Positions 59,326 through 64,000 of a stretch of 64,000 bases of DNA are shown here, piece by piece; the first letter of the stretch is position 1; every line of letters starts with the position of its first letter. Source of the DNA: Cenococcum geophilum 1.58. Lineage: Eukaryota > Ascomycota > Dothideomycetes > Gloniales > Gloniaceae. The translations under genes and the position numbers were made by a program. The notes under the pieces are model-generated. The model was given only the letters and a program-made list of their open reading frames with translations. It searched no databases and was not told the DNA's origin. The stretch is taken from positions 2,243,715 to 2,307,714 of the forward strand of contig KV748187.1 in assembly GCA_001692895.1 (NCBI GenBank). Direction: 5' to 3'.

Positions 59326-60372
59326 ATGGCTACTCCTACCCTCCAAACACCACTCACCAAGCTCCTAGGAATTCAATATCCTATAATACTTGCTGGAATG
59401 GCACGTACTTCTGGCGGCCCACTCGCGGCCGCCGTCTCCAATGCTGGTGGTCTCGGAGTCATCGGAGGCCTCGATTACACTCCTGAACAACTCCAAGACA
59501 TTATCGACGAGCTGAAATCAAACCTCAAGGACAAGTCTCTGCCATTCGGAGTTGACCTTGCGCTTCCGCAAGTCGGCGGTAATGCGCGCAAGACAAACCA
59601 CGACTACACTCATGGCCATCTGGACGAGCTAATCGAAATCACGATAAAGAACAGCGCAAAGCTATTCGTCAGCGCCGTGGGTGTGCCTCCACCACGAGTA
59701 ATCAAGCGTTTGCATGAGGCAGGTGTGCTGATTATGAACATGGTTGGCGCGCCAAAACACGCTGTTAAGGCATTGGACGCTGGCGTGGACCTGGTGTGCG
59801 CGCAGGGTGGTGAGGGTGGCGGACACACTGGAGATATTGCAAACAGCATTTTGATTCCCTCGGTCGTGGACGTTGCCAGGAGGTACAAGAGTCCGCTGAC
59901 TGGCGAACCTGTGTTGGTCGTTGCAGCAGGCGGCATTTACAACGGACGAAGCCTGGCCAGCAGCTTGATGCAAGGCGCATCGGGCGTGTGGGTTGGTACA
60001 AGATTCGTGGCATCTACTGAGGCGGGTTGCTCGCAGATGCATAAAGAGAATGTTGTCAGTGCGGGTTTTACTGATACGTTGAGGACGCTGGTGATCAGTG
60101 GACGGCCACTTAGAGTTAGAGCGAATGATTATATTCGAGACTGGGAGTCGAGGCCAGATGAGATTAGGCAGTTGACAGAGAATGGTATTGTGCCTTTCAT
60201 GNAAGACATGGAGGATGGAAAGGATGTTGATCTCCCATTCCTAATGGGCCAGGTCGCGAGTGTCATTAACGATATCAAGCCAGCGAAAGAGATCGTGGAT
60301 GAGATGGTTAAGGAAGCTATCGAGATGTTACAGTTAGGACAGATATATATTGCACGAGGCAGCAAGTTATAG
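59326..60372 (+). CDS. Nitronate monooxygenase (2-nitropropane dioxygenase family)
   Basis: A single exon of 348 residues. The enzyme uses FMN and oxygen to oxidise alkyl nitronates such as propionate 3-nitronate, and is a TIM barrel. Near the N-terminus PIILAGMARTSGGPLAAAVSNAGGLG is the FMN-side glycine-rich region. CAQGGEGGGHTG (about 159-169) holds the conserved His167, proposed as the catalytic base or substrate-contacting residue. VLVVAAGGI and GASGVWVGTRFVAS bind the phosphate of FMN. ATG 59326 is chosen because it starts directly before the conserved ATPTLQTPLTKLLGIQYPI; the frame extends upstream without an ATG. An ambiguous base at 60202 leaves one residue unknown. Length and motif order are normal for class I enzymes. 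A MITE lies upstream. Confidence 0.92.
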   Translation: MATPTLQTPLTKLLGIQYPIILAGMARTSGGPLAAAVSNAGGLGVIGGLDYTPEQLQDIIDELKSNLKDKSLPFGVDLALPQVGGNARKTNHDYTHGHLDELIEITIKNSAKLFVSAVGVPPPRVIKRLHEAGVLIMNMVGAPKHAVKALDAGVDLVCAQGGEGGGHTGDIANSILIPSVVDVARRYKSPLTGEPVLVVAAGGIYNGRSLASSLMQGASGVWVGTRFVASTEAGCSQMHKENVVSAGFTDTLRTLVISGRPLRVRANDYIRDWESRPDEIRQLTENGIVPFMXDMEDGKDVDLPFLMGQVASVINDIKPAKEIVDEMVKEAIEMLQLGQIYIARGSKL

Positions 60373-61106
60373 GGAACACGCCGTATATCAGTATCTTGGA
60401 TATGATTACAGGTGTGGAGTAAATAAGGAGTTCTTGGTTCTATTTTTTTTTGTACCATTTCCTCAGGCTTACTAGCTCGCAGAAAATAGGGTAAAATTTT
60501 ACCACATTTAACACCACTGCTGAGAGTGTCATCTTGATTCAAATGAATGTCTGAATAGAGTATCTTTAGCTAACTCCTATTTATTTTGGGACTTGGTAGC
60601 CAAGGATAATGAAATCTTCCTGCATTTCGGTTAGATCGTCATAATTCGTTCGGAAGGATTGAGCTGATGAAAACCTCGGTGTGTTTATTTTTAGGAATAT
60701 GATGGCTCCGATCAACATGAACTACAAAAGCAATTAGTAACCATTCGTACGCCTAAATAAACGGCAATTAAAATGTAGTTTAACCAGGGCCACGGAGTCG
60801 ATGATGATGTGCTACTAGGATCCATAAGAGCCGGCCAATTATTTGCACCGACAACATCAAGTCGCAGACGCAGAGTAACGACCAGGCCAAGCTCAGGAGA
60901 TTGCTTGTTCAACTTTTCCAAGCCAACCTCCATCTCATATTTTCCCCTCCACGCCCCTCACCAACGCCATATTCTTCCCTAGTATCCTCATTCGCCTCAT
61001 CGCGACTCGGCTTTGCCCGCCAAACGGCTGTTCCTAACGGCCTCGCCAAGAATTTCTACATGACGCGCTCCCAGACAGCTTCATCGATACCGGAGCTCCG
61101 CAATCC
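60373..61106. other. Intergenic region with Kin4-like kinase upstream sequence
   Basis: About 730 bp. It contains the 3' end of the nitronate monooxygenase gene, including a run of T at 60442-60451, and the promoter of the kinase. CT-rich stretches lie at 60940-61000. The kinase frame stays open upstream of the chosen ATG back to 61038, so a short upstream exon is possible. Confidence 0.5.
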
Positions 61107-63719
61107 ATGCAGGCCAATCTCAAGACTCAGGCCGAAGTACAAGCTCAGAGGAAAAAGGTGCGCTTGTCTTTTGTTTCGACATTTAACTTGTGCTGACCTC
61201 CAACTAGCTGGCAAATTCTTACAAAGAACTCCTCGAGTAAATCCATTCGCTGCGCCCCATCACCCGCTCACGATACTGATCGCTCAAATATAGTGAATTC
61301 TCGTCAAAGGACCTCCATACCGTCGGAAACTATACTCTCGGTCGTCTCATAGGAAAAGGATCGTTTGGCAAAGTTTATCTCGCATCTCACAAACTCACCA
61401 ATGGCTCCAAGGTACTCCTCGAGCTATCCACCACAGATACCTGACACAAAGCTAAGCTGTGTCGCAGGTTGTTCTTAAATCAGCCAAAAAGGATGATAGG
61501 AATCTAGCACGGGAAATACACCATCACCGACAATTCCTACACCCACATATCGCCAGATTATACGAGGTTATTGTAACAGAATCACTGGTCTGGCTTGTTC
61601 TAGAGTATTGTCCAGGTATCATGAGATTTAAGTCACACTTTTGCGACATCATCTAATCTAGTCTGGACTACAGGCGACGAATTGTATAACTATCTCCTTC
61701 AAAAAGGACCGATTGAACCCGCCAAAGCTCAGAAGATCTTCACCCAACTCGTCGGGGCCGTTTCCTATGTCCACAACAAGTCATGCGTGCACCGAGATTT
61801 GAAACTGGAGAATATCCTCCTTGACAAGCATGAGAATGTCAAGCTAGTGGATTTTGGTTTCACACGGGAGTATGAAGGTAAAGCGAGTTATCTCCAAACG
61901 TGGTGTGGGACGGTATGCTATAGCGCGCCAGAGATGCTTAAAGGTGAGAAGTATGCGGGAGAAAAGGTGGATGTGTGGAGTTTGGGTATCATTCTGTATG
62001 CCCTGCTTGCCGGAGAATTACCTTTTGACGACGACGATGAAACCATTACGAAGATGAAGATCTTGAAAGAGGAGCCGAAATATCCAGAGAGTTTCCTACC
62101 AACCGCGAAAGACCTAATCACTCAGCTATTATCCAAGCGACCGCTCTTGAGACCATCACTAGCGGACATATTACAAAACCCATGGCTAGCAGATCATGCC
62201 CCACAACAACAAGCTATTCTCAAGTTGCAACAGCCGGCCCCGTTCACGACTGAGTTAGAGAAAGAGACTTTACAGCGGATGCGCAGTGCTGGGGTAGACA
62301 TCGACATGGTCATCGAGAATGTTCTTGCGCAAAGATGTGATGCTCTTGCAGGGTGGTGGGCGTTGCTAATAGAGAAGGAAGAGCGCAAGGCTAAAAGACG
62401 AGAACGTAAACGTAAGGAACGAGAGGCCGAGGCAAAGAGTCTAAGGCGCTTGAGTGCAGCTAGTAGTCGATTAGAGAGACTTGCACCTACTATCAGAGAG
62501 ACTGATGAAGAAGGACAGCTCAGTCCACTGTTGGGAGATCCTCCGAAGAGCCGCGGCCGGAATATGAAGCGGACAAGCGTCGCAGGTATGCAGACTCAGG
62601 AAAACAATAGCTTTCGTGTCTTGTTAACTTGAATTAGGTGCCATATCAGATCTCCCGCGTTTGCCCGAAACGCGATTAACTCCAGATTCTGACAAACCTC
62701 TACCTCCAATCGAAAAAGACTCAGTACGATCAGCTAGCTCTTCACGAAATCGACCGCTCCCACCTCCGAAAGAGGTGAGACGATCAAGAAGTAGTATGCT
62801 TCAGGTTGTATCTACTAATCCTGAACTCCTCAATCCAAATGGTTTCGTACCAAAAAGACGTCGAAAATACCAGCAGCCATTCATTAATCACTTAAATTCT
62901 CTTAGAAATTGGTTTAGGGAGTCCGCGAAACGAGGAAGATCTCCTAACTCCAAAGCCAGCAGCGCGACATCGCCGAAAGTTACGCCAGGCAAGAATTCTC
63001 CTGAGACTGGCCGGCAATCGAGCACAGGAACACTCTCGAATCGCAATTCTGGGATTAACTCTCATCCTGATTTGCACGCAAGAGCGAGTTTCCCGCAGCG
63101 GCCAAGAGTATCAACTACAGCCAGTGCTGGCTCTAATAAGCGGCCTTCTCTTTCTCCCTCTCCCTTGACACCTCATTCCTCTTATCGACGAAGCTCTATT
63201 AACCTTCGTGGGCGCAAGTCAACGTCTTCGTCTGTCTCATCTATTCGCTCTATCCATCACCATCATTCGCACTCAAAAGCCTCCTCTACATCCTCGGCAT
63301 CACTAGCATCGCCTTCTGTTTCGACAGCTAGTAAACCAACGAAGAGCCCTCACACGTCTGTGAAGGTTCTCCCTGCTACACCTACAACATCATCATTTCC
63401 CTCGAATATACGCATAGTTCGTGCGCCAGTCAACGAAGGCGGTGCTGCTTTTGGAGGTCTCCCGCCACAGAGCCCTGGGTTGAAATTTGCAAAACGGAAG
63501 CGGAGTCCGTTCAAAGGGCCCATGCTTAACGTTAGCTCTCACGGGAGCCCTAGTAATTCACGTACGAGGAGTGAAACTGGCAGCAGGAGTGCGAGTGTTC
63601 AAGGGCGGCGGAGTGGAGAGATAATTGAAGAGGAGGACGAGGATGAGGTTGAAGAGGTGGATGAATTCGCTCCTATTACCAAACCAGGGGAATTCGTAGA
63701 GGAAGTGCCTAACGGATGA
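61107..63719 (+). CDS. KIN4: Kin4-like serine/threonine protein kinase (CAMK group)
   Basis: Six exons: 61107-61157, 61208-61236, 61294-61411, 61468-61615, 61674-62585 and 62638-63719, all in phase, giving 779 residues. The kinase domain is at about 40-305: glycine loop IGKGSFGKV (46-54), catalytic Lys70 in VVLK, HRDLKLEN with Asp157, DFG at 175-177, and GTVCYSAPE. After it comes a conserved LAGWWALLIEKEERK block and a basic coiled stretch. The long C-terminal tail is Ser/Pro/Arg-rich with SPSPLTPHSSYRRSS, LRGRKSTSSSVSSI and a final acidic SGEIIEEEDEDE segment. The layout matches the fungal CAMK/KIN4 family. In yeast, Kin4 acts in the spindle position checkpoint; its role here is inferred. 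All introns are 50-58 bp. The first exon may be preceded by another coding exon. Confidence 0.88.
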
Positions 63720-64000
63720 AGATGTTGGATATCGATATTCGCTTCACTTCTGAGAGTAGTCTAGCTAGACTCGCTCGGCTTGCTTTTTTTTTCTCTAAAC
63801 AAACCGATTCTCGAAGGAGATCGGGGTTGCTCTCAAATGGCCAGTAATGGATAATGTAGGATTGGGCTTGTCATCCCTTGTATGTTGGCATAGTGGCGCT
63901 GGATTGGCGTTTGGGTAGTGTGAAAAGTCGCATCCTGATTTACCAGTTGCATGCGTAGATACCACTAGCAAGTGTTTTCCTAGAGTTTAGAGTTTCCTGT
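63720..64000. other. 3' flank of the kinase gene
   Basis: 281 bp of balanced sequence to the window end, with a T-rich run (63783-63792). No further gene start seen. Confidence 0.5.

Noticed and set aside
59610..60042. Minus-strand frames of 82-126 codons
   Set aside because: Antisense to the intact nitronate monooxygenase, which has clear family motifs.
1..64000. tRNA, rRNA or telomere repeats
   Set aside because: I saw no cloverleaf-like tRNA gene, no rRNA core sequence and no TTAGGG tract by eye; tRNAscan and a telomere-repeat search would be decisive.

Overview
The window is nuclear DNA of a filamentous ascomycete (Pezizomycotina). This is inferred from short introns with GT...AG ends and CTAAC-like branch sites, from a HET-type gene start, from taxilin, Cym1 and Kin4-like genes, and from about 49.7 kb showing repeat-induced point mutation (RIP). 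I cannot name the species.

The window has two compartments with a sharp border near 49.77 kb. The left 49.7 kb is a nested transposon graveyard. TpA is everywhere, CpA/TpG is depleted while CpG survives, and recognisable reading frames carry TAA/TAG where Gln or Trp codons are expected and Asn where catalytic Asp is expected. No intact coding gene is visible there. From left to right it holds a Tad-type LINE (1-3955) and an old minus-strand Ty3/gypsy element (gypsy-2). Gypsy-2 is split into three pieces by a complete chromovirus (4897-12732) and by a short terminal-repeat element (14106-about 22154). That short element is itself split by a 6.4-kb terminal-inverted-repeat DNA transposon (15654-22082) carrying a RecQ-like helicase relic and a DUF6589-like relic in convergent orientation. 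Next come a less mutated island with WW-like and C2H2 remains (22.7-24.4 kb) and a candidate TA-flanked element packed with minisatellites (25732-27491). A truncated minus-strand chromovirus (27916-about 30828) is flanked by oppositely oriented copia LTRs. Then follow a duplicated module with a GTAG microsatellite (31.9-32.6 kb), a collagen-like fragment, and a complete plus-strand chromovirus (34284-40154, TSD TTAAC). Last is a third gypsy relic whose gag zinc knuckle is split by a complete Ty1/copia element (42997-48994, TSD TATAA).

The right 14 kb is ordinary gene space: a short cysteine-rich HET-type N-terminal protein on the border (minus); the mitochondrial presequence protease Cym1 (minus), divergent from a taxilin-like coiled-coil gene (plus); a 221-bp TA-flanked MITE; a nitronate monooxygenase (plus); and a Kin4-like protein kinase (plus). 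These genes do not form an obvious pathway. Cym1 and taxilin share a 0.75-kb intergenic region.

The best candidate for something undescribed is the helicase plus DUF6589 transposon: it has matching inverted ends, a clean 8-9-bp target duplication that can be checked against an uninterrupted copy of its target 1.5 kb away, and a recurrent GCGGATAT motif throughout.
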